A stretch of 43,110 nucleotides of DNA from Anaerolineae bacterium (GTDB lineage Bacteria; Chloroflexota; Anaerolineae; Aggregatilineales; Phototrophicaceae), in NCBI GenBank assembly GCA_021296065.1, contig JAGWBD010000030.1, forward strand, positions 1 to 43,110. The letters run 5' to 3'. Below are positions 1 to 8,742 of the stretch, piece after piece (within the stretch, counting starts at the first letter, position 1; each line of letters begins with the position of its first letter). A program made the translations under genes and the position numbers. The notes under the pieces were generated by a model. The model was not told where the DNA came from. It saw nothing but the letters and a program-made list of their open reading frames with translations, and did not search any database.

Positions 1-801
1 GGGAAGACGATCATCCTCGCAACCATCGACGTACGCGTCCTGATCAAGAGTTACCGCACGGAGCACCGGTTCCTGGGCGTCGCCAAACTGGTGCTGCGCC
101 AGTTCATCGAGGCTATCCGGGACATGGGCGCGCAAGCGGCTGACGATGGCGGTCTGGCAAGCGAAATAAAGGACGGCAGGAAAGTTTGGCTGAAGCAGTG
201 GATGCCGAAGCTGACGTCGACGGAAGTCCCGATGACCCCTTACCGCGTCATTTGGGAGTTCATCCAGCTGGTCGACCCGGCAAGGACGATCGTCACGCAC
301 GACTCCGGCAGCCCGCGCAACCAGTTGCTGCCTTTTTACCGCGCCACCACGCCGCGGGGCTACATGGGCTGGGGCAAGTCTCACGCTTTGGGAACGGGTC
401 TGGGCCTGATCATGGGGGCCAAACTGGCGCAACCGGACAAGTTCTGCGTCAATTTCATGGGTGACGCGGCCTTCGGCATGACCGGCCTGGATTTCGAGAC
501 GGCCGTGCGCTGCGACATCCCGATCCTTACGGTGGTCTTTAACAACGCCACCATGGCCATCGAGACCAATGCCCGCATCCTGTCTCACAAGCTGTATCGC
601 ACGCGCGACCTCGGCGGCGACTATGCCGACATGGCCCGCGCCATGGGCGGCCATGCGGAGCGCATCGACGACCCTCAAGAGGTTGGCGCGGCCTTGCGGC
701 GGGCCAAAAGGGCAACGGAGGAGGGCAAAGCCGCCCTGCTGGAGTTCATCACCAGCGAGGAAATCACATTCTCCAACTTCCGCAATATTCCGTCCCATTG
801 A
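1..801 (+). CDS. Thiamine-diphosphate-dependent enzyme, acetolactate-synthase-like, 3' part
   Basis: The reading frame is open from the first base, so the N-terminus lies outside the window; 266 residues are visible. The visible part corresponds to the C-terminal ThDP-binding half of the acetolactate synthase / benzoylformate decarboxylase family. It has a Gly-rich stretch with WGKSHALGTGLGLIMGAKLA, then a GDA-type metal/ThDP motif (bases 460-468) followed 27 residues later by the paired NN (VVFNN), the classic spacing of the ThDP motif. The usual GDG is GDA here. In this family the enzyme condenses or decarboxylates 2-oxo acids. The next two genes, on the same strand, are 2-hydroxyacid dehydrogenases, so a 2-oxo/2-hydroxy acid pathway is a reasonable inference. 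Substrate unknown. A GTG at 91 could be read as a start, but the family needs the upstream sequence, so the gene is cut by the window edge. Confidence 0.85.
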   Translation, partial: GKTIILATIDVRVLIKSYRTEHRFLGVAKLVLRQFIEAIRDMGAQAADDGGLASEIKDGRKVWLKQWMPKLTSTEVPMTPYRVIWEFIQLVDPARTIVTHDSGSPRNQLLPFYRATTPRGYMGWGKSHALGTGLGLIMGAKLAQPDKFCVNFMGDAAFGMTGLDFETAVRCDIPILTVVFNNATMAIETNARILSHKLYRTRDLGGDYADMARAMGGHAERIDDPQEVGAALRRAKRATEEGKAALLEFITSEEITFSNFRNIPSH

Positions 802-868
802 TGGATGGCCACAGCGGATCAATTTTCCAAAAGCCGTGCCTGCAAGTCCGCGAATCTGAAGGGAGCGC

Positions 869-1843
869 ATGCCCGTGAAACCAAGAGTATGGATCAGGGT
901 CAAGTCCCCGCCCGTAGATGTCCTGGCGCCGCTTGAGGACCTCGCCGAGGTCGTTACGGACGCGGACCCGGAGAGTTTGCCTGGTTCAAGGGTCGTCGAA
1001 AGCGGCGGCATAAACAGGACTGATGGCGCTATGATGGACCGGGTGGGGCCGGAGTTGCAGCTGCTGGCCATGCCGGGGATTGGCCTGAACCACATTGACC
1101 TCAAGGCGGCCAGCGAGCGGGGCATTCTGGTCTGCAACAATCCCGATGGTCCTACCGAGTCGACGGCGGAACATACCGTTGCCCTGCTGCTGGCTGTGGC
1201 CAAGAGGGTTATGACCGGAGACATGCAAATGCGCGGGGCCGACATCCCCCGTTTGGACATGCGCGGCACCGAATTGCGTGGCTTGACTCTGGGCATCCTG
1301 GGATTTGGTCGGATCGGCCGGCGTGTGGCCGAGATTTGTGGCCTGGGGCTTGGGATGAAGGTATTGGTCCACGATCCCTTCATTGACCAGAGTCAGATTG
1401 AGGCGCCGGGATTCTGCTTTGCGGAGGATATGGAAGCGGTGTTCACGAAGGCCGACGTCGTCTCGCTGCACACACCCTTGACAGATGGAACGCGCCATCT
1501 GGTGGGCGAGCCACAGCTGCGCCTGATGAAGCGCGGCAGTTACCTGATCAATGCCAGCCGGGGGCCGGTAATCGACGAAATGGCCCTGATCCGTGTCTTG
1601 CAGGAAGGTCACCTGGCCGGCGCCGGTCTGGACGTCTTCGATCCGGAACCACCGGAGGCGGACAATCCCCTGCTGCGCATGCCCAACGTGGTCGTGACGC
1701 CTCACATCGCGTCCTATACGGATGCGGGTGTGCGGAGGATGTGGGGCGGGACGGCCCATCAAATCGGCCAGGTGCTGCGCGGCGAACGCCCCACGCATTT
1801 GGCCAATCCGGAAGCCTGGCCGGGCAGGGTAGGGCAGGGCTGA
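869..1843 (+). CDS. D-2-hydroxyacid dehydrogenase, tandem copy 1
   Basis: 324 residues, the normal size for NAD-dependent D-isomer 2-hydroxyacid dehydrogenases, which interconvert 2-oxo acids and D-2-hydroxy acids (glyoxylate/hydroxypyruvate reductase, phosphoglycerate dehydrogenase and relatives). The Rossmann motif GFGRIG lies at residues 145-150. The catalytic Arg is in NASRG (R231), the catalytic Glu in DPEPP (E260) and the His in TPHIA (H279), so the full triad is present. ATG start, preceded by AAGGGAG. It lies 67 bases after the thiamine-diphosphate enzyme and 66 bases before a second copy, all on one strand and probably cotranscribed. Exact substrate cannot be told from sequence. Confidence 0.93.
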   Translation: MPVKPRVWIRVKSPPVDVLAPLEDLAEVVTDADPESLPGSRVVESGGINRTDGAMMDRVGPELQLLAMPGIGLNHIDLKAASERGILVCNNPDGPTESTAEHTVALLLAVAKRVMTGDMQMRGADIPRLDMRGTELRGLTLGILGFGRIGRRVAEICGLGLGMKVLVHDPFIDQSQIEAPGFCFAEDMEAVFTKADVVSLHTPLTDGTRHLVGEPQLRLMKRGSYLINASRGPVIDEMALIRVLQEGHLAGAGLDVFDPEPPEADNPLLRMPNVVVTPHIASYTDAGVRRMWGGTAHQIGQVLRGERPTHLANPEAWPGRVGQG

Positions 1844-1909
1844 CTTGCCCCGGGCCCGGGGTCATGGCCGCCCGCGCAAGACCGGTAAACAGGGATTTGT
1901 CCTGACGCT

Positions 1910-2890
1910 GTGAAGAAACCTGCTGCGAAGCCCAGGCTATGGATTGAGTTCCCGCTGCCCGCGCGTCATCTGGCAGCGCTGGAAGGCGTGGTTGACATCG
2001 CCGATGGCGGGGACCTGCGCAAACTGCCCGGCTCGCTTGTCGCCATTTGCATCCCGGGTCTCGCCATCGATGCGGACTTCATGGACCGCGTCGGCCCCGC
2101 CTTGCAGCTGCTGGCCATGCCCGGCATCGGCCTGGACCACATTGACCTGGCAGCGGCCAGCCAGCGCGGGATTTTGGTCTGCAACAACCCGGACGGGCCA
2201 AGTGAATCAACGGCTGAACATGCTGTTGGCCTGCTGCTGACGCTTGCCAAACGAATTGTGAAAGGCGATGCGCAGCTGCGGCGCAACGAGGTTGACCGCA
2301 ATGCCCTGACCGGCACGGAGCTTCTCGGACGCCGCCTGGGCGTGGTCGGCTACGGGCGCATTGGCCGGCGCGTGGCCGAAATCTGTGCGTCGGGGCTGAA
2401 GATGTCCGTGCTGGTCTTTGCGCGCGCGCCCGGGTCCCGGCAGCCAGTGGCGCCAGGCGTCACTTTCACGGACGACCTGGATGCGCTCTTCACCCATGCC
2501 GACGTCGTGACCCTTCACCTGCCCCATACGCCGGAGACGCAGCATCTGGTGCGGGAGCGACATTTGCGCCTGATGAAGCCCGGTGCTTACCTGATCAATA
2601 CCAGTCGGGGACAGGTGATTGAAGAGGCGGCGTTGATTCGCGTCTTGCAGGACGGGCACCTGGCCGGCGCCGGTCTGGACGTGTTCGATCCGGACCCGCC
2701 GGCGCCGGACAATCCCCTGCTGCGCATGTCCAACGTGGTGGTGACGCCGCACATCGCGCCTTTCACGGACGAGGCTTTCGAGGCGATGTGGGGCGGGGTG
2801 GCGCTACAGATCGGGCAGTTATTGCGGGGAGAACCCCCGGCCAACCTGGCCAACCCTGAGGCCTGGCCGGGTCGGGCCGCCCAAAACTGA
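1910..2890 (+). CDS. D-2-hydroxyacid dehydrogenase, tandem copy 2
   Basis: 326 residues with a GTG start. It is a paralogue of the preceding gene; long blocks are near identical (for example LLAMPGIGL, the CNNPDGP region, HLAGAGLDVFDP, and the C-terminal LANPEAWPGR). The Rossmann motif GYGRIG is at residues 148-153, the catalytic Arg is R233 and the His is H281. The position of the catalytic Glu is Asp (D262, codon GAC at 2693-2695) where copy 1 has GAA. This conservative change may alter rate or specificity. The gene ends 4 bases before the convergent end of the aldo/keto reductase. The pair probably arose by local duplication and diverged; whether both are active is unknown. Confidence 0.92.
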   Translation: MKKPAAKPRLWIEFPLPARHLAALEGVVDIADGGDLRKLPGSLVAICIPGLAIDADFMDRVGPALQLLAMPGIGLDHIDLAAASQRGILVCNNPDGPSESTAEHAVGLLLTLAKRIVKGDAQLRRNEVDRNALTGTELLGRRLGVVGYGRIGRRVAEICASGLKMSVLVFARAPGSRQPVAPGVTFTDDLDALFTHADVVTLHLPHTPETQHLVRERHLRLMKPGAYLINTSRGQVIEEAALIRVLQDGHLAGAGLDVFDPDPPAPDNPLLRMSNVVVTPHIAPFTDEAFEAMWGGVALQIGQLLRGEPPANLANPEAWPGRAAQN

Positions 2891-2894
2891 GGAA

Positions 2895-3953
2895 CTACCA
2901 GGCGTAGGCCTCGGGCGCCTGACCGCCCGGCCCCGGCCAGATTTCATCGAGGCGCGCCATCGCGGCTTCATCAAGGTCAAGTTCCAGCGAGCGCAGGCTG
3001 TCGGCCAGGTGTTCGACCCGGCGCGGGCCGATGATCGGCGCGGTCACCGCCGGATTCTTCAGTAGCCAGGCGGTCGCCACGTGGGCCGGGGCTTCGCCCA
3101 GTTCGCGGCAGAAGGCTTCCCAGGCGTCGATTTTGGCTTTCATGCCCGGGTCCAGCTCGTCGTACACCGGCGTGCGACGGCCCGCGGCAGCCTTGCGCAG
3201 CGTGCCGGCCAGCAGACCGCCGGCGAGGGCCATGTAGGGCAGGAGTCCGAGACCGTATTCGCGGCAGGCGGGAATCACTTCCATTTCAATCGAGCGCTGG
3301 CTCAGGTTGTAGAGGCTCTGGTCGCTGACCAGGCCGAGGAAGTTGCGTTGCCGGGCCCGTTCGCAGGCCTGGGCGATGTTCCAGCCGGCGAAGTTGCTGC
3401 TGCCCAGGTACAACACCTTGCCCTGCTGGACCAGCAGTTCCATGGCCTGCCAGATTTCCTCCCAGCTGGTCTCCGGCTTGCGCTGGCCGGAGCGCTGACG
3501 ATCGACGCCGGGTTTGGCCATGCCCCATTCGTATTCCGTCGGCTGCGGCTGGCCGCGGTCGACGTGGTGCATCTGGTACAGGTCGATGTGGTCCGTCTTC
3601 AAACGGCGCAGGCTGTCCTCGCAGGCCTGGCGGATGTGGTAGGCCGACAGACCGCGGTCGTTGACGTCGTCGCTCATCGGGAAGTAGACCTTGCTGGCCA
3701 GCACGATCTGCCTTCTGCGCGCCTTGTCTTTCGCCAGCCAGCGCCCGATGATTTCCTCGCTCAGGCCCGGTTGTTCGCGGCCGCCCCACCAGCCGTAAAT
3801 GTCGGCCGTGTCAAAAAAGTTGATGCCCAGCTCCAGCGCCTCGTTCATGATGGCAGGGCTGTCCTCCGGGGCGGTGAAGGGCCCCAGGTTGGCCGTGCCG
3901 AGGCAAAAGCGGCTGACCAGCAGTCCTGTGCGTCCCAGATGGGTGTATTGCAT
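2895..3953 (-). CDS. Aldo/keto reductase
   Basis: 352 residues from an ATG at 3953 that has AAGGGAGA upstream; the open frame continues to 4121 but that extension does not look like protein of this family. N-terminal MQYTHLGRTGLLVSRFCLGT is typical of the aldo/keto reductase 'YajO/AKR11-13' type. The catalytic tetrad is visible: D48 and Y53 in FDTADIYG, K88 in LASKVYF, and H129 in LYQMHH. Such proteins are cytoplasmic NADP-dependent (beta/alpha)8 barrels that reduce aldehydes and keto sugars. It is divergent from the sulfatase at 4099, with which it shares a 145-base intergenic region, and convergent with the dehydrogenase pair. A sugar or sugar-acid substrate is inferred from context only. 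Confidence 0.93.
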   Translation of the reverse strand: MQYTHLGRTGLLVSRFCLGTANLGPFTAPEDSPAIMNEALELGINFFDTADIYGWWGGREQPGLSEEIIGRWLAKDKARRRQIVLASKVYFPMSDDVNDRGLSAYHIRQACEDSLRRLKTDHIDLYQMHHVDRGQPQPTEYEWGMAKPGVDRQRSGQRKPETSWEEIWQAMELLVQQGKVLYLGSSNFAGWNIAQACERARQRNFLGLVSDQSLYNLSQRSIEMEVIPACREYGLGLLPYMALAGGLLAGTLRKAAAGRRTPVYDELDPGMKAKIDAWEAFCRELGEAPAHVATAWLLKNPAVTAPIIGPRRVEHLADSLRSLELDLDEAAMARLDEIWPGPGGQAPEAYAW

Positions 3954-3992
3954 GGCAGTCTCCCTTGCGGCGTTCGCGCGGCCCTGCGGCCG

Positions 3993-4020
3993 ATTGTAAT
4001 GCCTGGCTCCGCGCTTGCCA
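3993..4020 (-). promoter_or_regulatory. Candidate promoter of the aldo/keto reductase
   Basis: On the minus strand a TGGCAA box (4015-4020) lies 16 bases before TACAAT (3993-3998), about 40 bases upstream of the ATG at 3953. The -10 is good and the -35 is weak. No transcript data are available. Confidence 0.35.
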
Positions 4021-4098
4021 TCCGTGACGCGGTTTGCCGGGCAGGGCGCGAGTCTATACCATCCCTGCATACCCAGGCTGAAGCGAAAGGACTGCCCG

Positions 4099-5883
4099 AT
4101 GAGCGAGCAAAGGCGCCCCAATATCGTGCTGGTGATGACCGACGACCAGGGTTACGGCGACCTGGGTTGCACGGGCAACCCGGTCCTGCGCACGCCCAAC
4201 CTCGACGCCTTCCATGCCGGGAGCCTGCGATTGCGCGATTACCACGTGGGGCCCACCTGCGCGCCGACGCGGGCCGGGCTGCTGACCGGACGTTACGCCA
4301 ACAGCACCGGCGTCTGGCACACGATTGGCGGGCGCTCGCTGCTGCGCCAGGACGAACGCACGGTGGCGGACTGCCTGCGTGACGCGGGCTGGCGCACCGG
4401 CATCTTCGGCAAGTGGCACCTCGGCGACGTCTCGCCCTACACGCCGCAGGAGCGCGGCTTTGACGAGGCCGTCGTGCATGGCGCCGGCGGCATCAGCCAG
4501 ACAAACGACCACTGGGGCAACGACTACTTCGACGACGTTTATCGCGACAATGGCGAGATGCGGCGTTTCGAGGGTTATTGCACCGACGTGTGGTTCCGCG
4601 AGGGCCTGGCCTTCATCGAGCGCAATCGCGAGCGCCCCTTCTTCTGCATGATCACGCCCAACGCGCCGCACAGCCCCTGGAACGTGGAGACGCGCTACAG
4701 TGAGGCTTACCGCGGGCAGGTGTCGGAAGAGCGCGCCCGTTTCTACGGCATGATCGCCAACATCGACGAGAACTTCGGCGGCCTGCGCGCGCGCCTGGCG
4801 GAACTGGGGCTGGAGGAGGACACCCTCTTGATCTTCTCGACCGACAATGGCAGCGCCGGCGGCGTAACTGTGGACGAAGATGGCCACCTCGTCGATGGCT
4901 ACAACGCCGGCATGCGCGGCATGAAGGTCTGGCAATACGAGGGCGGTCACCGCGTGCCTTTCTTCCTGCGCTGGCCGGCCGGAGGCCTGGCTGGTGGCCG
5001 CGACATCGATCAACTCAGCTCGCACGTCGACGTCAAGGCGACCCTGCTGGACCTCTGCGGCGTGGTCGACGAGGCCGGTCCGCCCGTGCATGGCCGCAGT
5101 CTGCGCCCGCTGCTGGAAGGCGACGACAGGGACTGGCCGGAGCGCAGCATCGTGACCGACTCGCAGCGCCTGGTGCGGCCGCGCAAGTGGCGCCACAGCG
5201 CGGTGATGAACGGCCCCTGGCGCCTGATTGACGGCCAGGAGCTCTACAACCTCGCCAGCGACCCGGGCCAGCGCGAGAACATCGCCGCGCAGCACCCGCA
5301 GCGGGTGGCACAACTGCGCGCGGACTACGAGCAGTGGTGGACTCTGGTCAGCGAGCAGTTTGAGCGCGACATCCCGATGGCGATCGGCGGGCCCAACGCG
5401 CAGCAGACCCTGCTCACCGGACACGACTGGCGCAACGAAGACTGCGACGCCATCGTCTCGCAGGGGCACGTGCGCCGCGGCCACGACGCCGAGGGTTACT
5501 TCGAGGTGGAGATTCTGGAGGGCGGGCGCTACGAATTCGAGTTGCGTCGCTGGCCGCCGGAGACGCAACACGCCATCGACGCCGGCATTGAGGGCGACGA
5601 CGTGCCCTGGGAGCGGGAGTGGGTGGAGAAACGATTCTATTTCTGGTACACGGGCGGTGTGGCCTTGCCGCTGACCAAGGCGACGCTGGGCATCGACTAC
5701 GCCGACGGCCGTACGCCGCTGGACCTGGCGGGCGAAGTCGAAGCGGGCAGCCGCAGCGCGCGTTTCACAGCGGAACTGGCACCCGGCGCGGCCCATCTGC
5801 GCGCGCGTCTGCTGGACGATGAGGATCACGCCCGCGGCGCGTACTACGTGCAGGTGCGGTTGCTGGAGGCCGCAGAGGCTTGA
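4099..5883 (+). CDS. Type I sulfatase (arylsulfatase family), cytoplasmic
   Basis: 594 residues from an ATG at 4099 (GAAAGGA upstream). The open frame extends upstream to 4015, but MSEQRRPNIVLVMTDDQGYG is the family's normal N-terminus. It shows PNIVLVMTDDQ with metal-binding Asp pair D15-D16, and the formylglycine motif C54-A-P-T-R58 followed by AGLLTGRY. The Cys form needs a formylglycine-generating enzyme; none is in the window. GKWHLG and STDNGS motifs follow. The last 150 or so residues form a beta-rich C-terminal subdomain. There is no signal peptide, so desulfation is predicted in the cytoplasm. The motif has Thr where Ser is usual (CxPSR). Natural substrate unknown; sulfated sugar is inferred from the neighbouring transporter and sugar enzymes. 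Confidence 0.92.
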   Translation: MSEQRRPNIVLVMTDDQGYGDLGCTGNPVLRTPNLDAFHAGSLRLRDYHVGPTCAPTRAGLLTGRYANSTGVWHTIGGRSLLRQDERTVADCLRDAGWRTGIFGKWHLGDVSPYTPQERGFDEAVVHGAGGISQTNDHWGNDYFDDVYRDNGEMRRFEGYCTDVWFREGLAFIERNRERPFFCMITPNAPHSPWNVETRYSEAYRGQVSEERARFYGMIANIDENFGGLRARLAELGLEEDTLLIFSTDNGSAGGVTVDEDGHLVDGYNAGMRGMKVWQYEGGHRVPFFLRWPAGGLAGGRDIDQLSSHVDVKATLLDLCGVVDEAGPPVHGRSLRPLLEGDDRDWPERSIVTDSQRLVRPRKWRHSAVMNGPWRLIDGQELYNLASDPGQRENIAAQHPQRVAQLRADYEQWWTLVSEQFERDIPMAIGGPNAQQTLLTGHDWRNEDCDAIVSQGHVRRGHDAEGYFEVEILEGGRYEFELRRWPPETQHAIDAGIEGDDVPWEREWVEKRFYFWYTGGVALPLTKATLGIDYADGRTPLDLAGEVEAGSRSARFTAELAPGAAHLRARLLDDEDHARGAYYVQVRLLEAAEA

Positions 5884-5929
5884 CGGTCGTTTTGGCTGTT
5901 GCCAGGCCGAACGCCGGTGTGTAGCAGTC

Positions 5930-7267
5930 TTAGCCCTCACTGACCAGGGGATCACCGGCGCTGCGCTGCCAGATTCGCAGGCGATTGCGCATGCGCTCCA
6001 GGACGTGCTGGTAACCGCGCAACTCTGAGAGGTCGTTCATCTCCAGCGGGTCGGCCTGCAAATCGAAGAGTTGCATGTGCCCCTCGCCAGCCACCCGGGA
6101 TTCGATCAGTTTAAAGCGTTCGCCGCGCAGACTGCGCATGTGCGGCTCTTTTCCCGGATGTCCCTGCACGGGCTGCCAGGCGGCGAAAAGTGAGCGACGG
6201 TGGCGCGTGCGCTGGCCGGAGAGCAGGGCGTTCAGACTGTAGCCCTCGTTGGTCTCCGGCAGGGCGCAACCGGCGCGCTCCAGCAGGGTGGGGTAAAGAT
6301 CGTGCAGGTAACAGAGGGCGTCCGAGCGCTGATCGGCGGCGATGTCCGGTCCGCGCAGAATCAGCGGAATGCGCAGGCTGTGCTCGTACACGTTTTGTTT
6401 GCCCATCAGGCCGTGCTGACCGAGTGAGAGGCCGTGGTCGGCGCAGTAGATGACGATGGTGTTGTCGGCCAGGCCCTGACTCTCGAGCGCCCCCAGGATG
6501 CGCCCGATCTCATGGTCCATGTGCGTGATCATGCCGTAGTAGTCGGCGAGGTGCTGGCGAATCTCGCTTTCCTCGCGCGGTTGCGCCGCCAGCAATTCGT
6601 CGCGGACGTCGCTGATGCCGAGGTCGAAGGGGTGCTCCGCCATGAAGTTTTCCGGCAGTTCGACGTCATCGGCCTGGTAGCGCCCGGCAAAGTCGCCGGG
6701 CGGCGTGCGCGGGTCATGCGGCGAGGTGAAGGACACCCAGGCGAAGAAGGGTTCATCGTCAGCGGGACTGCGGGACTGCAGGAAATTGATGGCCTCGTCG
6801 GCGAAGAGCGTGGTGGAGAAGGCGTCGTTGACCTCCAGCTGGCTCTCGTCCTGGGTGCGCACGGCGGACCAGGGGTAGACCGGCACCGCGTACTGGTCGG
6901 ACATGCCGCCGAGGAAGACCTTTCCACCGGTGCTGAAGCAGCGGGCGTAGCTTTCGCTGTGGTTGTGCCACTTGCCGATACCGCAAGTGCCGTAACCCTC
7001 CTGCCACAGCAGTTCGGGCAGCAGTGGCGCGTCGGCGGGCAGCGGGTCGGGCGTGCGGAAGAGGCCGCGTCCGCTGAGCAGCATGCCGCGGCTGGGCAGA
7101 CAGACCGCGTCGGAAGTGGCGCCCATGATGCCGGCGCGGGTGAAGGCCGTGCCCTCGGCCATCAGGCGGTCGAGGGTCGGCGTCGCCACCGGCTCCAGCC
7201 CGAGGGCGCCGATGGCCGAATGGCGGTGGTCGTCGGCGATGAGCAGCAGAATGTTGGGTCGGGTCAT
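5930..7267 (-). CDS. Type I sulfatase, second of a coupled pair
   Basis: 445 residues starting at the ATG at 7267, one base after the TGA of the upstream sulfatase gene (7269), so translation is probably coupled; the open frame upstream of it is only overlap with that gene. Motifs: MTRPNILLLIADDHRHSAIG with D12-D13, formylglycine motif C56-L-P-S-R60 then GMLLSG, GIGKWHNH, and IVIYCADHGLSLGQHGLMGK, which gives the second metal site and nearby Lys. No signal peptide. The family hydrolyses sulfate esters, and some members are phosphonate or phosphodiester hydrolases; the ADHG-LGQHG motif fits iduronate-2-sulfatase-like subfamilies. Its 3' end converges on the first sulfatase gene with a 46-base gap and no obvious terminator. 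Confidence 0.92.
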   Translation of the reverse strand: MTRPNILLLIADDHRHSAIGALGLEPVATPTLDRLMAEGTAFTRAGIMGATSDAVCLPSRGMLLSGRGLFRTPDPLPADAPLLPELLWQEGYGTCGIGKWHNHSESYARCFSTGGKVFLGGMSDQYAVPVYPWSAVRTQDESQLEVNDAFSTTLFADEAINFLQSRSPADDEPFFAWVSFTSPHDPRTPPGDFAGRYQADDVELPENFMAEHPFDLGISDVRDELLAAQPREESEIRQHLADYYGMITHMDHEIGRILGALESQGLADNTIVIYCADHGLSLGQHGLMGKQNVYEHSLRIPLILRGPDIAADQRSDALCYLHDLYPTLLERAGCALPETNEGYSLNALLSGQRTRHRRSLFAAWQPVQGHPGKEPHMRSLRGERFKLIESRVAGEGHMQLFDLQADPLEMNDLSELRGYQHVLERMRNRLRIWQRSAGDPLVSEG

Positions 7268-7268
7268 G

Positions 7269-8687
7269 TCAGTCCACGTCCAGTTGATAACGTTGGTCGC
7301 CGACCTCGGCCTGCAGGCGGTGCAGTTCGTCCTTGAGCGCGGCGACGGTGTCGGCCATGGTCGGGTCGTCGATCCGGTTGTGCAGCTCGGACGGGTCCTC
7401 CTGCAAATCGAAGAACTCCCATTCCGGCGCGTGGCGTTCGCCGACGCTGCCGGAAGTGCCGAGGCCGTCCGCATAATAATAGATCAGTTTGTGGCGATGC
7501 GTGCGCAGGCCGTAATGGGCGAAGACGTTGTGGTGCGAGCGGTGCATCCAGTAGCGGTAATAGAAGGACTGGCGCCAGTCCGGCGGCGTGTCGCCCGCCA
7601 GGTTGGCGGCGAAGCTGCGGCCCTGGATGCTGTCGTCCGGCTGCATACCGGCCAGTTCGAGGAAGGTGGGTGCGAAGTCGACGTTAAGCACCATGTCGTC
7701 GTTGACGCTGCCGGCCTCGATGAGCCGTGGGTAACGCATGACCAGCGGCATGCGCAGCGACTCTTCGTACATGAAGCGCTTGTCGTACCAGCCGTGGTCG
7801 CCGAGGAAAAAGCCCTGGTCGGAGGTGTAGACCACAACGGTGTCTTCGGCCAGGCCCTGTTCGTCGAGCCAGTCCAGCAGACGGCCGACGTTGTCGTCGA
7901 TGCTGGCGACGACGCGCAGGTAGTCCTTGATGTAGCGCTGATAGGCCCAGCTGCGCAGTTCGGCCTCGGGCATGTCGCGCGGCATTTCCGCCTTGATGTC
8001 CGTGTCGTTCATGTGCAGGCCGACGCGCATTTGGGCGGCGGCCGCGGCGGCGGCGCGATTGCTGTAGTCGTCCTGCAGAGTGTCGGGCTCCGGCACGTCC
8101 TCATTGAGAAACATTTGGGCGTGTTTGTCGTCCGTGACCCAGGGGCGGTGCGGCGCCTTGTGGTGGCACATGAGCATAAAGGGCCGCTCGCGATCGCGGC
8201 CATCCAGCCAGTCAAGGCACTGGTCGGTGATGATGTCGGTCGTGTAGCCCTTGACGACGCGGCGCTGACCGCCGTCCGGCCCCTTAAAGATGAAGGTCGG
8301 GTTGTGATAGATGCCCTGACCGGGCAGGACGGCCCAGTCGTCGAAGCCTGCGGGGCAATGCGCCGGGCCGGTGCCGAGGTGCCACTTGCCGAAGACGCCG
8401 GTCTGCCAGCCGCCGGCCTGCAGGGTCTTGACGAAGGTGGGCAGGCGGTTGTCCATGTGGGTGGCGAGGGTGGTGACGCCGTTGACGTGGTTCCAGGTGC
8501 CGGTGAGGATGGCGGCGCGGCTGGGCGTGCAGATCGAGTTGGTGCAGAAGCAGTTGTCGAAGCGCATGCCGCCGTCGGCGATACGGTAGAGATTGGGCGT
8601 CCGGTTGATGCGGCTGCCGTAGCAGCTCATGGCGTGCGCGGCGTGGTCGTCGGACATGATGAAGAGGAAATTGGGCGGACGGCTCAT
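7269..8687 (-). CDS. Type I sulfatase, first of a coupled pair
   Basis: 472 residues, ATG start with AGGGAG upstream. The N-terminus MSRPPNFLFIMSDDHAAHAM has D13-D14; the formylglycine motif is C53-T-P-S-R57 followed by AAILTGTWNHVNG. GKWHLG, YTSDQGFFLGDHGWYDKRFMYEESLRMPL and the C-terminal EFFDLQEDPSELHN block are typical of the choline-sulfatase / N-sulfoglucosamine sulfohydrolase-like branch. No signal peptide is visible, so it should be cytoplasmic. It is the first gene of a two-sulfatase operon and shares only general family similarity with the second, so the two may remove sulfate from different positions of one substrate (inference). Confidence 0.93.
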   Translation of the reverse strand: MSRPPNFLFIMSDDHAAHAMSCYGSRINRTPNLYRIADGGMRFDNCFCTNSICTPSRAAILTGTWNHVNGVTTLATHMDNRLPTFVKTLQAGGWQTGVFGKWHLGTGPAHCPAGFDDWAVLPGQGIYHNPTFIFKGPDGGQRRVVKGYTTDIITDQCLDWLDGRDRERPFMLMCHHKAPHRPWVTDDKHAQMFLNEDVPEPDTLQDDYSNRAAAAAAAQMRVGLHMNDTDIKAEMPRDMPEAELRSWAYQRYIKDYLRVVASIDDNVGRLLDWLDEQGLAEDTVVVYTSDQGFFLGDHGWYDKRFMYEESLRMPLVMRYPRLIEAGSVNDDMVLNVDFAPTFLELAGMQPDDSIQGRSFAANLAGDTPPDWRQSFYYRYWMHRSHHNVFAHYGLRTHRHKLIYYYADGLGTSGSVGERHAPEWEFFDLQEDPSELHNRIDDPTMADTVAALKDELHRLQAEVGDQRYQLDVD

Positions 8688-8742
8688 GCGCGCTCCCTGT
8701 GTGCGGTGGCCTGGGAGATTTTAGCGCGTAGCCTTGTGGCGT

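Noticed and set aside
4054-5955. 633-residue open frame on the minus strand opposite the first sulfatase
   Set aside because: It mirrors the sulfatase gene codon for codon in a GC-rich region, has His/Val/Arg-rich composition without any family motif, and the plus-strand gene has all sulfatase motifs.
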